Part shown: positions 37,060-45,767 of the stretch, in pieces | Position numbering within the stretch: position 1 is the first letter of the stretch | Layout of the letters: the number at the start of each line of letters is the position of its first letter | Source: JAHDHW01 sp965220465 | GTDB taxonomy: Bacteria; Bacteroidota; Bacteroidia; Chitinophagales; Saprospiraceae | Length of the DNA: 64,000 nucleotides | Assembly: GCA_965220465.1 (NCBI GenBank) | Contig: CBDCPZ010000018.1 | Coordinates: 234,649 to 298,648, forward strand | Direction of reading: 5' to 3' | Program-made: the position numbers and the translations under genes | The notes under the pieces: model-generated | The model's database searches: none | The model's input: only the letters and a program-made list of their open reading frames with translations | Told to the model about the DNA's origin: nothing

Positions 37060-37611
37060 ATGGCATTTAAAATATATACTAAAACAGGAGACAAGGGAGA
37101 TACTTCATTGTTTGGTGGAAAAAGACTTCCTAAAAGCCACATTCGAATCGATTCTTATGGTACCGTAGATGAATTAAATTCACATATTGGCCTGGTTCGG
37201 GATGTAATTGAAAGTGAAGAAATCCGTGTAGTTTTAAAAGAAATTCAGGACCGGCTTTTTACAATCGGATCTAATTTAGCAAGTGATCCAGGCAAAAAAA
37301 TGAACACTCCGGATGTTTTAGAATCAGATGTTGAATTGCTTGAAAAAGAGATAGATCGGATGAATGAAAATTTGCCTGATTTGAAAAACTTTATTCTCCC
37401 TGGAGGGCATCAATCTGTTTCCTTTTGTCATATTGCCCGTTGTGTTTGCCGAAGAGCAGAACGGTTGGTGGTTGCCTTAAGTATGGAAGATAAGGTAGAG
37501 CCCATCATCATTCATTACCTAAATCGGCTCTCGGATTATTTATTCGTTCTGAGTCGCCAAATTGGACATGATTTGGGAGTTGAAGAAATCTCCTGGCATC
37601 CCAGAAAATGA
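37060..37611 (+). CDS. Cob(I)alamin adenosyltransferase, PduO type
   Basis: The 183-residue enzyme transfers adenosyl from ATP to cob(I)alamin to form coenzyme B12. The N-terminal signature KIYTKTGDKGDTSLFGGKR (ATP site), the segment DSYGTVDELNSHIGL, and the C-terminal FILPGGHQSVSFCHIARCVC, RRAERLV and YLNRLSDYLFVLSR are all typical of PduO-type ATR. It suggests use or salvage of cobalamin by this organism. No other B12 genes lie nearby. Confidence 0.95.
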   Translation: MAFKIYTKTGDKGDTSLFGGKRLPKSHIRIDSYGTVDELNSHIGLVRDVIESEEIRVVLKEIQDRLFTIGSNLASDPGKKMNTPDVLESDVELLEKEIDRMNENLPDLKNFILPGGHQSVSFCHIARCVCRRAERLVVALSMEDKVEPIIIHYLNRLSDYLFVLSRQIGHDLGVEEISWHPRK

Positions 37612-37800
37612 CTTTTAAAGCAAAAAATCATTTATTTCTATTCCTGCTAACTTGTCTTTTATTGAAACTTCAATTGCTTTATTTGAAGAAAGCAGTGCAA
37701 TCAAATGCCCAGAATTAATTAAACTTAAAAATTCTTCTTATCGTTGTTTATATTTACAGATTCACAAGTGTAAAAAAGGCCTAAAACGTAATTAATTAAT

Positions 37801-39885
37801 ATGGCAAGCAAGTTTTCATCAACATTACAAAACTTACCGAAATTTTTCAAATACGTATTTGTAGTATTGGTGATCATTTTTATCAGTAACCTTTTTCCTA
37901 ACAATGCCAGGTTTAAGTACGAGTTTTCGAATGGTCAATCCTGGAGATATGATGATTTATATGCGCCATTTGAATTTGCCATTTTAAAGCCGCAGGATCA
38001 AATTTCAGTAGAAATTGAAGAGTTAAAATCCCGTTTTTCTCCGCATTATGAAATGGATCTCAATATTGTCCGGGACGAGAAAAAAACGTTTCGGGAGTCT
38101 TTCAATCGTCAGGTGGAGGCGGCACGTTCTGAAGGTTTATACCAAAACGTTTTGGATCAACCCAATCAATATCTCAATTATGGCTATGGTATAATTGATT
38201 TTATGTATGACAATGGAATTATCCGGTTGGATGAACAACACGAAAGTAAAGAAAACCTATTTGTTATTAATCTCCGCAAAGGTAATACGACACAGCAACG
38301 TACTTTACAAAGTTTTTTAACTGCTGATAATATTGAAAGCTTAATAACAGATTCGCTTTTTAATAGTGGGTTGAAAGAAGCAGAATTTTTGATTCCACTG
38401 TTGAAAGGAAATTTTGCACCTAATGTTTTTTATTCAGATGAGCTGACTCAAAAGTTTTTAAATGCTCAATTGGAATCGCTTACCGGTGCAAAAGGTATGG
38501 TTCGTAAAGAAGAATTAATCGTTCAAAAAGATGGCATTATCACCGATGATATTTACCAAAAGCTATTATCTTTTAAGGCAAAATACGAGCAGGATATTTC
38601 GTCAAATAATTCACATCTCGGGGTTTTTATAGGTTATCTTTTGCTGACAAGTTTGATAGTCGGAATCTTCCTTCTGTATTTGCGATTTCATGCAAAAGAA
38701 GTATTTGAAAGCTTTAGCCAATTGGTGTTTATGATGATTTGGCTGGTGGTATATAGTTATTTGGTTTATGCTGTTGAGGTCAATTCCAACTTAAGTGCTT
38801 ACATGATTCCGTTTTGTATCGCCCCGATTGTTATAAAGATTTTTTACAACGATCGATTAGCGCTTTTTACGCATATTGTTGTGGTCCTGATTGCGAGTTT
38901 TTTGTCTTCTTTGGGGTATGAATTTACCTTTTTACAGATATTAGCAGGTATCGTTGCTGTTCTTGCAAATATTCAGGTTAAAGATTGGTCCAGATTTTTC
39001 ATCGCGATGCTCATTATCTTTTTAGCTTACGGGTTTGGCTATCTGGGGCTGTCTTTGATAAAGGAAGGTTCGATTGAATCTGTTGATTGGACCGTGTATA
39101 AATGGTTTTTCTTAAATGTGTTTTTAACGCTGTTGGCATATCCGTTGATTCCATTATTGGAGCGATTGTTTGGATTTATCTCTTCCATTACATTGGTCGA
39201 GCTTTCGGATATGAATCGTCCGTTGTTAAAAGAGCTTTCTATTAAAGCGCCGGGAACTTTACAACATTCGCTTCAAGTCGCCAATCTTTCTGAAGCAGCA
39301 GCGTCTAAAATTGGCGCAGATCAACTGCTTGTGAAAGTTGCTGCGCTTTATCACGATATTGGAAAATCGTTAAACCCAAAATATTTTATTGAAAACCAAA
39401 GTGGCGAAAGCCCTCACAATGAATTAACTAATCTCGAAAGTGCAAAAATAATAATCGATCATGTGGTGGAAGGGGAGAAGCTGGCAAAAAAACACAGATT
39501 GCCGCAGTTATTGATAAACTTTATCAGGACGCATCATGGGACAACAAGGGTAGAATATTTTTACAGAAATTATATTAAAGAAAACCCTGGGAAAGAATTT
39601 GACGAAAGCCTGTTTTGTTATCCTGGCCCTCGCCCGACTACAAAAGAACAAACTATTTTGATGATCGCCGACTCCCTTGAAGCTGCTTCAAAAAGTTTAA
39701 AAAACCCAACCGAACAGGATATCGATGAATTGGTTGATAAAATAATTGCTTTTAAAATCACAAATGGCCAACTGGAAGATTCTGAAATTACTTTTGAGGA
39801 GTTGGAAATTTGTAAAGAGGAATTTAAAAAATTATTAAAAAGCATCAATCACATTCGTATCGAATATCCGGAGGAGGGAAGTTAG
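37801..39885 (+). CDS. PgpH-type 7TM-HD phosphohydrolase (c-di-AMP phosphodiesterase family)
   Basis: The 694-residue protein has the 7TMR-HD layout: one N-terminal membrane helix (about 17-36), an extracytoplasmic domain (about 40-270), a bundle of about seven membrane helices (about 278-470) and a cytoplasmic HD domain (about 490-690). Metal-binding signatures are TLQHSLQVANL, YHDIGKS (about 517-523), RTHHGTT and MIADSLEAASKS. PgpH proteins hydrolyse cyclic di-AMP to pApA in Listeria and relatives; the activity is inferred by family here. Confidence 0.92.
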   Translation: MASKFSSTLQNLPKFFKYVFVVLVIIFISNLFPNNARFKYEFSNGQSWRYDDLYAPFEFAILKPQDQISVEIEELKSRFSPHYEMDLNIVRDEKKTFRESFNRQVEAARSEGLYQNVLDQPNQYLNYGYGIIDFMYDNGIIRLDEQHESKENLFVINLRKGNTTQQRTLQSFLTADNIESLITDSLFNSGLKEAEFLIPLLKGNFAPNVFYSDELTQKFLNAQLESLTGAKGMVRKEELIVQKDGIITDDIYQKLLSFKAKYEQDISSNNSHLGVFIGYLLLTSLIVGIFLLYLRFHAKEVFESFSQLVFMMIWLVVYSYLVYAVEVNSNLSAYMIPFCIAPIVIKIFYNDRLALFTHIVVVLIASFLSSLGYEFTFLQILAGIVAVLANIQVKDWSRFFIAMLIIFLAYGFGYLGLSLIKEGSIESVDWTVYKWFFLNVFLTLLAYPLIPLLERLFGFISSITLVELSDMNRPLLKELSIKAPGTLQHSLQVANLSEAAASKIGADQLLVKVAALYHDIGKSLNPKYFIENQSGESPHNELTNLESAKIIIDHVVEGEKLAKKHRLPQLLINFIRTHHGTTRVEYFYRNYIKENPGKEFDESLFCYPGPRPTTKEQTILMIADSLEAASKSLKNPTEQDIDELVDKIIAFKITNGQLEDSEITFEELEICKEEFKKLLKSINHIRIEYPEEGS

Positions 39886-40023
39886 GCTTTTATTGGCAGC
39901 GCTTCAGATACCCGGTTTCAATTTGCAAATCTATCAAGTAAAAAAGAATCGTCATTTGCAACAAAATGAATGAAATTGTAGTTTTTATAAATTCTTTTTT
40001 CAAATTTAAAAACAAGGATATTG

Positions 40024-40572
40024 ATGAATAAAACACTCTTTATTTTGAGTATAATTGGGTCACTAGCAATTGGAAGCTGCAAAAATAAAGAGGTTCCTGA
40101 ACCTGAAAATCAAGCCAATTATACCTCGATTGATGTAATTACGGGAATGGATTTTTTTGATGATAATGGTAATCCGATTGGTCGATGGAAATCTCCAAAT
40201 CATAATCCTGGAAATAGTTTTACTTATCCAAATCCAAATATTGGAACGGTATCAATTTTTAGCCAGCAAAATATTGTAAGAATCTGGCTCCTTCCTGCTA
40301 CTTGTTTGACGGATTCGGTCACGATGGATATTCCTGCACTTTCAGAAGATTTAAATTATGAAATATCTGAGTTGGAGGATGTCCAAATCAAGGACATTTC
40401 AATACCAAATTTCAATAATCAAATCAGTCTGGATTTTTCTGACGTTGCCATTGGCTTTTATAGAATTTTTTATCAAATGGAATCAGGAGCTTTATTTTGG
40501 CAAAATTTATATATAGATCCAACCGCAACCAACATTCCGACCTTTGATTTTTTAGATGATCTTTGTGATTAA
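40024..40572 (+). CDS. Hypothetical lipoprotein
   Basis: From the ATG at 40024 (a TTG lies directly before it) the 182-residue product has a lipoprotein signal peptide with lipobox IGSC (Cys19). The mature part is acidic and beta-rich, with no recognised domain. It ends in FLDDLCD. It faces the periplasm or cell surface. It converges on the DUF5522/DUF6580 genes. Confidence 0.75.
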   Translation: MNKTLFILSIIGSLAIGSCKNKEVPEPENQANYTSIDVITGMDFFDDNGNPIGRWKSPNHNPGNSFTYPNPNIGTVSIFSQQNIVRIWLLPATCLTDSVTMDIPALSEDLNYEISELEDVQIKDISIPNFNNQISLDFSDVAIGFYRIFYQMESGALFWQNLYIDPTATNIPTFDFLDDLCD

Positions 40573-40615
40573 TTCCAGAAAGTATATAGCAAACAAGGAG
40601 GAACTTAAGCAGTTT

Positions 40616-40783
40616 TTATTGTTCCTGATACGGACAGTGTCTGCATCCATTTTTACAACAGTAGCCACGGTTTTCAAGGTACAATGCTGTAAAAACATAA
40701 AAACCATTTTCGATATAAAAATCCACTCCTTCGACCAATTGATTTTCAGAAGGAGTGGATTTTTTGTTTTTTTTCGAAGTCAA
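40616..40783 (-). CDS. DUF5522 microprotein
   Basis: A 55-codon ORF encodes the DUF5522 signature: VDFYIENGFYVFTALYLENR and then GYCCKNGCRHCPYQEQ at the C terminus, with five cysteines (CC-x3-C-x2-C). No ATG is available in the open frame; a TTG at 40783, two bases after the stop codon of the upstream gene, is the likeliest start, and a GTG at 40726 is an alternative. The family is widespread in Bacteroidota, is of unknown function, and its cysteines suggest metal binding. The first half of the ORF coincides with a strong hairpin (40717-40765). Confidence 0.75.
   Translation of the reverse strand: MTSKKNKKSTPSENQLVEGVDFYIENGFYVFTALYLENRGYCCKNGCRHCPYQEQ
40717..40765. terminator. Strong hairpin, terminator-like, overlapping the DUF5522 ORF
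   Basis: AAAAATCCACTCCTTC (40717-40732) pairs perfectly with GAAGGAGTGGATTTTT (40749-40764) over 16 bp with a 16-base loop, and both sides carry A or T runs. It looks like a bidirectional terminator between the lipoprotein gene (plus) and DUF6580 gene (minus), but it lies inside the 5' part of the DUF5522 ORF, so it may also attenuate that gene. Confidence 0.75.
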
Positions 40784-40784
40784 T

Positions 40785-41348
40785 TTAGCTAAGTTGCTTA
40801 ATGAATTGAGGATATTGTCTTTTCACTAATTCAAATGAACCAAAAAGCACGCTTACATAAAATAAGTCACCAGCCAGTGTGTTCCAAAAAAATGGAATTC
40901 CAGCAACATACGCGGCAATCAACCCACTAAATGATTTAGCATAAATAGTACTGCTAATCCATGCGCCAAAATTGGTAATTAAAAAAAACAAAACCGAAGA
41001 GCTCAAACTTGCAATCACCAAATTATTAACGGTTACTTTTTTCAGTAACATGAATCCTAAAACAATAATCAAGGCAAAACTTGCATAGACCCAAGGAGAG
41101 CCCATCCATTGAAAACCGTCATAATATTGAGTATAAACAATATTGTCTAAAAGCAAATCACTTACCCAATAAGCAATAAATGGAATCAGAAAAGCATAAT
41201 ATTTTTTAGAAAAATAGGCCGCTCCAAACAGTCCCATTCCTGCAATCGGTGCAAAATTAGAAGGATGCGGAAGCAGGCGACTTAATGCTGCCATCAATAT
41301 CAATAATGCGATTAATCCGAATCGTAAGTTTATTTTTGAATTAGTCAT
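40785..41348 (-). CDS. DUF6580 family membrane protein
   Basis: The 187-residue protein has about five to six membrane segments. The N-terminal motif LSRLLPHPSNFAPIAGMGLF and the WVSDLLLDN segment fit the DUF6580 family of putative membrane transport proteins, resembling the S-component-like topology of vitamin uptake systems. No function is established. It lies just upstream of the DUF5522 ORF on the same strand. Confidence 0.82.
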   Translation of the reverse strand: MTNSKINLRFGLIALLILMAALSRLLPHPSNFAPIAGMGLFGAAYFSKKYYAFLIPFIAYWVSDLLLDNIVYTQYYDGFQWMGSPWVYASFALIIVLGFMLLKKVTVNNLVIASLSSSVLFFLITNFGAWISSTIYAKSFSGLIAAYVAGIPFFWNTLAGDLFYVSVLFGSFELVKRQYPQFIKQLS

Positions 41349-41537
41349 TTTATAGTTGTTTGATTGTTATCGCAAAAATAATTTAAAAGGGTTTATAAAC
41401 AAAGTTATGAGCACAAAGTAAAAAAAGTCTTTTGATTATTTTGACTAACTCTTTTAATTAATCCATTTGAAAAGTGCTAAATTTTTATCTTTATTTATAA
41501 AGTCCAAGATTTAATTTATTCATTTTCAAGCAATATT

Positions 41538-42056
41538 ATGCTTCACATTGAAAAGGCAAAATTGGATGACATTGAGGCGATTTTGACTATTTTTAAACAT
41601 TGCACCGAAGCAATGTTAAAAGCGGATATTCATCAATGGGATGGTAAGTATCCAACAGCCGCCATTTTTCAAAAGGATATTGAGAACGGTTGTGTTTTTA
41701 TAATAAAATCAGACACAGCAATATTAGCAACTATCACGCTCAATAGTCAACAGGATGATCAATACAAAACGATTAAATGGAAATATCTTGCGGAAAAAGT
41801 GTTGGTTATTCACCGGCTGGCAGTGAGCCCAAACGCCCAAGGGAAAGGGCTTGGAAGACAATTATGTATTTTTTCAGAATCATTTGGACTTAATAACGGA
41901 TTTGAAGTTATTCGACTTGATGCTTATAGCGGAAACACAGTTTCATGCGGGCTTTATGAAAAACTGGATTACCATCGCGCTGAAGGATTTTGCTGGTTTC
42001 ATGGAAATGAATTGCCGTTTTATTGCTACGAAAAAAGGCTTTTCCTTAAATCTTAG
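41538..42056 (+). CDS. GNAT family N-acetyltransferase
   Basis: The 172-residue protein has the GNAT core: beta4 VLVIHRLAVSPNAQGKGLGR with the acetyl-CoA loop QGKGLGR, then FEVIRLDAYSGN and GLYEKLDYHRAEGF at the C terminus. The N terminus begins IEKAKLDDIEAILTIFK, as is common in this fold. The acceptor is unknown. Confidence 0.9.
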   Translation: MLHIEKAKLDDIEAILTIFKHCTEAMLKADIHQWDGKYPTAAIFQKDIENGCVFIIKSDTAILATITLNSQQDDQYKTIKWKYLAEKVLVIHRLAVSPNAQGKGLGRQLCIFSESFGLNNGFEVIRLDAYSGNTVSCGLYEKLDYHRAEGFCWFHGNELPFYCYEKRLFLKS

Positions 42057-42424
42057 CTTGATTTAAAAAAATGATCTATTTTTACCCTAAGATGCGGCAT
42101 GTCCTTTTGAATTGGATTAAAAATTATTTGCAACTTGAATTATTTAACTGAAGTTAATTAAGTGATTTAATGAATTTAGAGTTTTCTTTGGAGAATAATT
42201 CAAGATCTCGAGATTCTAATTTTTCATTACTGAAAGCGAGTGGTAAGACAAAATACGTGGGTGTGGGTGCCAGCTATAAGTAAAGCCTTTATTTTGTCTA
42301 GATTTTTTTGCTTCGTTTTTTCATCAATGGAAAAAATGAAGGCACCGCAGGTAAATGGTAGAAAAAGTTGGTTGTTTTTTAAAGGTAAACACAAAAATAT
42401 TTTAATACTATTGCGTATGATTAG
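42057..42424. other. Intergenic region with a diverged repeat copy
   Basis: These 368 bases hold no convincing gene. The segment 42106-42156 resembles 35657-35707 near gatC. An open frame starting at 42240 runs into the T9SS gene in antisense and looks non-coding. Confidence 0.45.
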
Positions 42425-44521
42425 TTATTTAATTAACAAAACATCTCCGTTAAAGATCTTTTCATATCCGTCAACAAATTTGATTTTTGCCACATAAACA
42501 AAAATGCCAGAATCATAATTTTGAGATTTAAAACTGCCATCCCAGCGGCAATCCGGATCACCCGGCAATGAGTTATTTTTTTCAAAAACAACAGCTCCCC
42601 AGCGATTATATATTGTAAATGAAAGAATTTCGGCAACATCTTTTCCTGTATATATTTCGAAATAATCATTGGTGCCATCTCCATTGGCGCTAAAAGCATT
42701 TGGAATAAAAACCTCATAATTTTTAATTATGGAAATGTGGATACTGTCTGATGACCTGCATCCGGTGCTATCCAAAACGGAAAGTTGATAAGTGATATCT
42801 TCGAGAGGTTGAGCTCGTGGTTTTTCACAAATACTGCAATCTAAATCGACAGCTGGTGTCCATTGAATTTGGTAAGGAAAATCTGCGAATATCTGCGCAT
42901 TGATATCAAAATAACAGCCTAAAGGAATGCTTGCATCACTCGGTAGATCAATAAGAATTGGATTGGGTTGATCAACAAGTACAGGTGTTTCAAGCGTACA
43001 ACCATTATTATCTTCTATCAAAACCAGATAAGTTCCTGCTCCCACATTTTCAACAATTGTATCCTGATTTGGCAACATTTCATCGAAAGTTAGCCAATAT
43101 TCGGGTATTCCTCCTGAAGGAAACAAAGTAACCCGACCATCTTTTTCACCAAAACATGTAGGTTCTTCAATTGAAAAATCTAGATATAAAGATGGAGGCT
43201 CAAAAAGTTCGATAGTTTTTATCGCTACACAGCCTTTTGAGTCTGTAACAGTGACGATATAAGTACCTGCTGATAAATTATTTATACCATTTGTATTTGC
43301 GCCCGAATTCCACAAATATTGATAAGGAGGCAATCCCGCAAACGGATGGACAGACAATGAACCATCAAAATATCCTGCGCACGAAGGTTGCTGCGATTCA
43401 ACTGAAATAGTGGCTTCAGAAAGAAAATAGGCTACAAAACAAATTGAGGAATCACAGCCCAGGTAATTGGTGAAAATATCGCAAATAGCTGTATCTCTGG
43501 TAATTGGAATTCCTAAATAGTAAATCGTGTCACCTGGACAAAGGGTATCAACTCGGGTTTCCGTGTAAGAAGTATCAATGGCAAGAACATTTAAGGAGAC
43601 CAGAGAATCACAACCATTTGAAGCGGTGTAATTAAAAATGACCAGGGTATCTGCGGGAACGGCAGTTCCGTCAAAAAATACAGTTTGATTCGCGCAAATG
43701 CTGGTATCGATTTGTAGGGTAGCATTTTCTAAAACAATAACGGTGAAGGTATCAATGTAAAATTCATCCGCTAAAATGAAAGAAATGTCATCGATTGCGA
43801 AATCATTTCCAAAGGCAATTGTATTTTGATTTGTGATGCAAATAGTAGCGGTAGTGTTATTTCCGGAATACCACTCTTCAGAGAATTCCTCCCATTGACA
43901 GAGCTGCTGTTCTACTTCCAGCAATTCGCCCAACAAGATTCCGTTGATTGAAAATTGTAATACAGAGGGAGCTGTTGGATGAATATTTGTAATCCATGCA
44001 GAAAAATCATAAGTTCTTCCAGGCACGACTGCAATATCCTGACACCAGACATTTTCATCAAGAATCGTTGCACCATCCGCTACAAACATTAATTCATCCG
44101 TTGAATTGCTGTGGTCATCGCAATCTCCAAATCCTCCATTGAATTGAGTCGGGCTTGTGAAAATAGCATAATAACCTTGTTGAAAAGTAGGGACAGTTGT
44201 ATAATTATAGTCGCTTTCGAAACCAACATTTCCAGCACTAAAATTTCCGTTGTAAACCAAATTCACATTCGGTATTGGTTGAACTGTTACATAATAATTG
44301 ATTGATTCTTCGGGACTTACGATCGGGTTGTAAATCGTATTATTGTTTATATTTTGATTGGGAGACCAATTATAACTGATTTGATTGGGCGTTGTTTGTA
44401 ATTGAATAGATTCCCCCTGACAGATGACCAAAGTGTCAGCCACAAAAAAAGCACTTGTGTTTATCGAAATGTTGATGAACAACAATACCAAAAAACAATA
44501 ATTTTTATTTTTAGTTTTCAT
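42425..44521 (-). CDS. T9SS type B sorting-domain protein with SprB-like repeats
   Basis: The 698-residue protein starts with a signal peptide (about 1-25). After an Ig-like stretch comes a carbohydrate-binding-like jelly-roll region (about 78-255, VNLVYNGNFSAGNVGFES to FGNDFAIDDISFI). Two SprB-like repeats of ~75 residues follow (CAGYFDGSLSVHPFAGLPPY and CFGEKDGRVTLFPSGGIPEY, each with GTYxVxVxDxxGC). The last ~90 residues (FIPNAFSANGDGTNDYFEIY, YNRWGAVVFEK, GNDVLLIK-like end GDVLLIK) are the type B C-terminal sorting domain. It is probably a surface adhesin exported by the type IX system. It starts 7 bases after the stop of the kinase-like gene upstream. Confidence 0.95.
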   Translation of the reverse strand: MKTKNKNYCFLVLLFINISINTSAFFVADTLVICQGESIQLQTTPNQISYNWSPNQNINNNTIYNPIVSPEESINYYVTVQPIPNVNLVYNGNFSAGNVGFESDYNYTTVPTFQQGYYAIFTSPTQFNGGFGDCDDHSNSTDELMFVADGATILDENVWCQDIAVVPGRTYDFSAWITNIHPTAPSVLQFSINGILLGELLEVEQQLCQWEEFSEEWYSGNNTTATICITNQNTIAFGNDFAIDDISFILADEFYIDTFTVIVLENATLQIDTSICANQTVFFDGTAVPADTLVIFNYTASNGCDSLVSLNVLAIDTSYTETRVDTLCPGDTIYYLGIPITRDTAICDIFTNYLGCDSSICFVAYFLSEATISVESQQPSCAGYFDGSLSVHPFAGLPPYQYLWNSGANTNGINNLSAGTYIVTVTDSKGCVAIKTIELFEPPSLYLDFSIEEPTCFGEKDGRVTLFPSGGIPEYWLTFDEMLPNQDTIVENVGAGTYLVLIEDNNGCTLETPVLVDQPNPILIDLPSDASIPLGCYFDINAQIFADFPYQIQWTPAVDLDCSICEKPRAQPLEDITYQLSVLDSTGCRSSDSIHISIIKNYEVFIPNAFSANGDGTNDYFEIYTGKDVAEILSFTIYNRWGAVVFEKNNSLPGDPDCRWDGSFKSQNYDSGIFVYVAKIKFVDGYEKIFNGDVLLIK

Positions 44522-44528
44522 TTCCTCT

Positions 44529-45593
44529 TTAACGAAGATCCTTCATTAAAATACTTTGTTTAAAATCTTTTTGTAAAAGTAATTGAATATTGGTGAAAAC
44601 AATCTCACCCATCGTTGAACACTTTTTAAATATATCGTTTTTGTGATGTTTGGCAAGTTCGTTTTTCAATTGATCAACTTTTTCCTGCTGAGAAATTCGA
44701 TCAGCGATCATGATATTTAATAATTCATTCAAACGGCCTTCGGTAGCTTTTGCTCGGTTGGCAATGAGACTTCGCTCCTCCATTTGATACTGACGAACCG
44801 TTTCGGCAGTCATATTATTAATTCCTAAAAAAATGATGGGATTATTGTCTTTAAAATACTGTGGAAGATAAAAGCTTTTGCGCCCTTCATAAGATTGCTG
44901 GTCAAAGTCGATAGTCCTCATTCGAAATTGAGAACCTTCAATATCCGGTGTGATTTCAACCACATAATTGTAGGATCGCATATCCCCCAAAAGACGAACA
45001 AAGCATCTTTCATTAAATTTTATAAATTCCTTTGCAATCCTGATCTTGTTAAATTCCGATTCGTTCAAGTTGTTTTTGATAAAATCATCTCCCGGAATTC
45101 CAACAATATGCTCTTCAACCAAAGTTTCACCATCAACCATGTAAGTTACGTTGTTGGGGGAAAGGATATGTTCTAACTCAAGGCCATACACTCTTGAGGC
45201 ATCTGCTTTTTTTACATAAAAATGATCATAATTGTCATTGAGCCGATTGATGATCCTGATGCGGAAGGGTTTTGTATTTCCGAAAGTACAATAATCAACA
45301 CGTGCAACTGAAAGGTGTTCCAGTACTTCAACATCTCCATCTGTTTTCAAGAGCGCATAAATTAAGGTTAATGCTTTATTGATTTCTTGTGCATCGGAAT
45401 CTTCGAAAAAAACAGTTTCCCAAAGGGTATCTTCTCCATTCATGTCAATCAGCGGAATAGAAGTCTTACAACGCAACAAATCATCATATTGAAGTGGTAA
45501 CTTTACATTGCGACTATAGGTTGTCAAATAATCAGAAAGCGATTTATTAATTGGAAAAGGTATTTTTTTCTTTGACGGAATGTCTCCTCTCAT
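44529..45593 (-). CDS. Unrecognised protein with protein-kinase-like motifs
   Basis: I do not recognise the family. The ATG at 45593 (354 residues) is preferred over 45704 because the extra 37 residues would occupy the divergent promoter region. Kinase-fold-like landmarks can be seen: a Lys in FYVKKADASR (about 126) with a Glu 11 residues later in GLELEHIL, a catalytic-loop-like GDMRSYN (203-209, D-x4-N) and a DFG-like IDFDQ (228-232). The C-terminal third is helical and charged. No signal peptide is present, so it is cytoplasmic. It lies in one transcript with the T9SS type B protein gene downstream (7-base gap). Kinase relationship is inference only. Confidence 0.75.
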   Translation of the reverse strand: MRGDIPSKKKIPFPINKSLSDYLTTYSRNVKLPLQYDDLLRCKTSIPLIDMNGEDTLWETVFFEDSDAQEINKALTLIYALLKTDGDVEVLEHLSVARVDYCTFGNTKPFRIRIINRLNDNYDHFYVKKADASRVYGLELEHILSPNNVTYMVDGETLVEEHIVGIPGDDFIKNNLNESEFNKIRIAKEFIKFNERCFVRLLGDMRSYNYVVEITPDIEGSQFRMRTIDFDQQSYEGRKSFYLPQYFKDNNPIIFLGINNMTAETVRQYQMEERSLIANRAKATEGRLNELLNIMIADRISQQEKVDQLKNELAKHHKNDIFKKCSTMGEIVFTNIQLLLQKDFKQSILMKDLR

Positions 45594-45673
45594 AAAAAAC
45601 TGGTTTAAACTAATCGTGATTCGGTAACAACAAATTACGGTAAAATCAATACAAAAACACAACGCAAAAGGTT

Positions 45674-45681
45674 TATATTTG
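45674..45681 (+). promoter_or_regulatory. Possible -7 element of the methyltransferase gene
   Basis: TATATTTG matches TAnnTTTG and lies 86 bases upstream of the ATG at 45768. A -33 TTG is lacking at the expected distance. Confidence 0.3.
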
Positions 45682-45767
45682 TCGACTTTTACCGGAATTT
45701 CCAAAATGTCTAAACAGCTTATAGTTTGTCAAAAGGAATTTCCGCTCATGATTTGAGAAAATAATTT

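Noticed and set aside
37618..37745. Minus-strand frame of about 41 codons reading like a protein tail
   Set aside because: It has no start codon, a stop directly upstream, and short open frames are expected by chance in such AT-rich DNA.
40556..40792. Plus-strand ORF of 78 codons after the lipoprotein gene
   Set aside because: It is antisense to the DUF5522 ORF, which carries a clear family signature; the plus-strand product resembles nothing.
42240..42497. Plus-strand ORF of 85 codons in the gap after the GNAT gene
   Set aside because: It runs into the 3' end of the T9SS gene in antisense, has biased composition and no recognisable motif.
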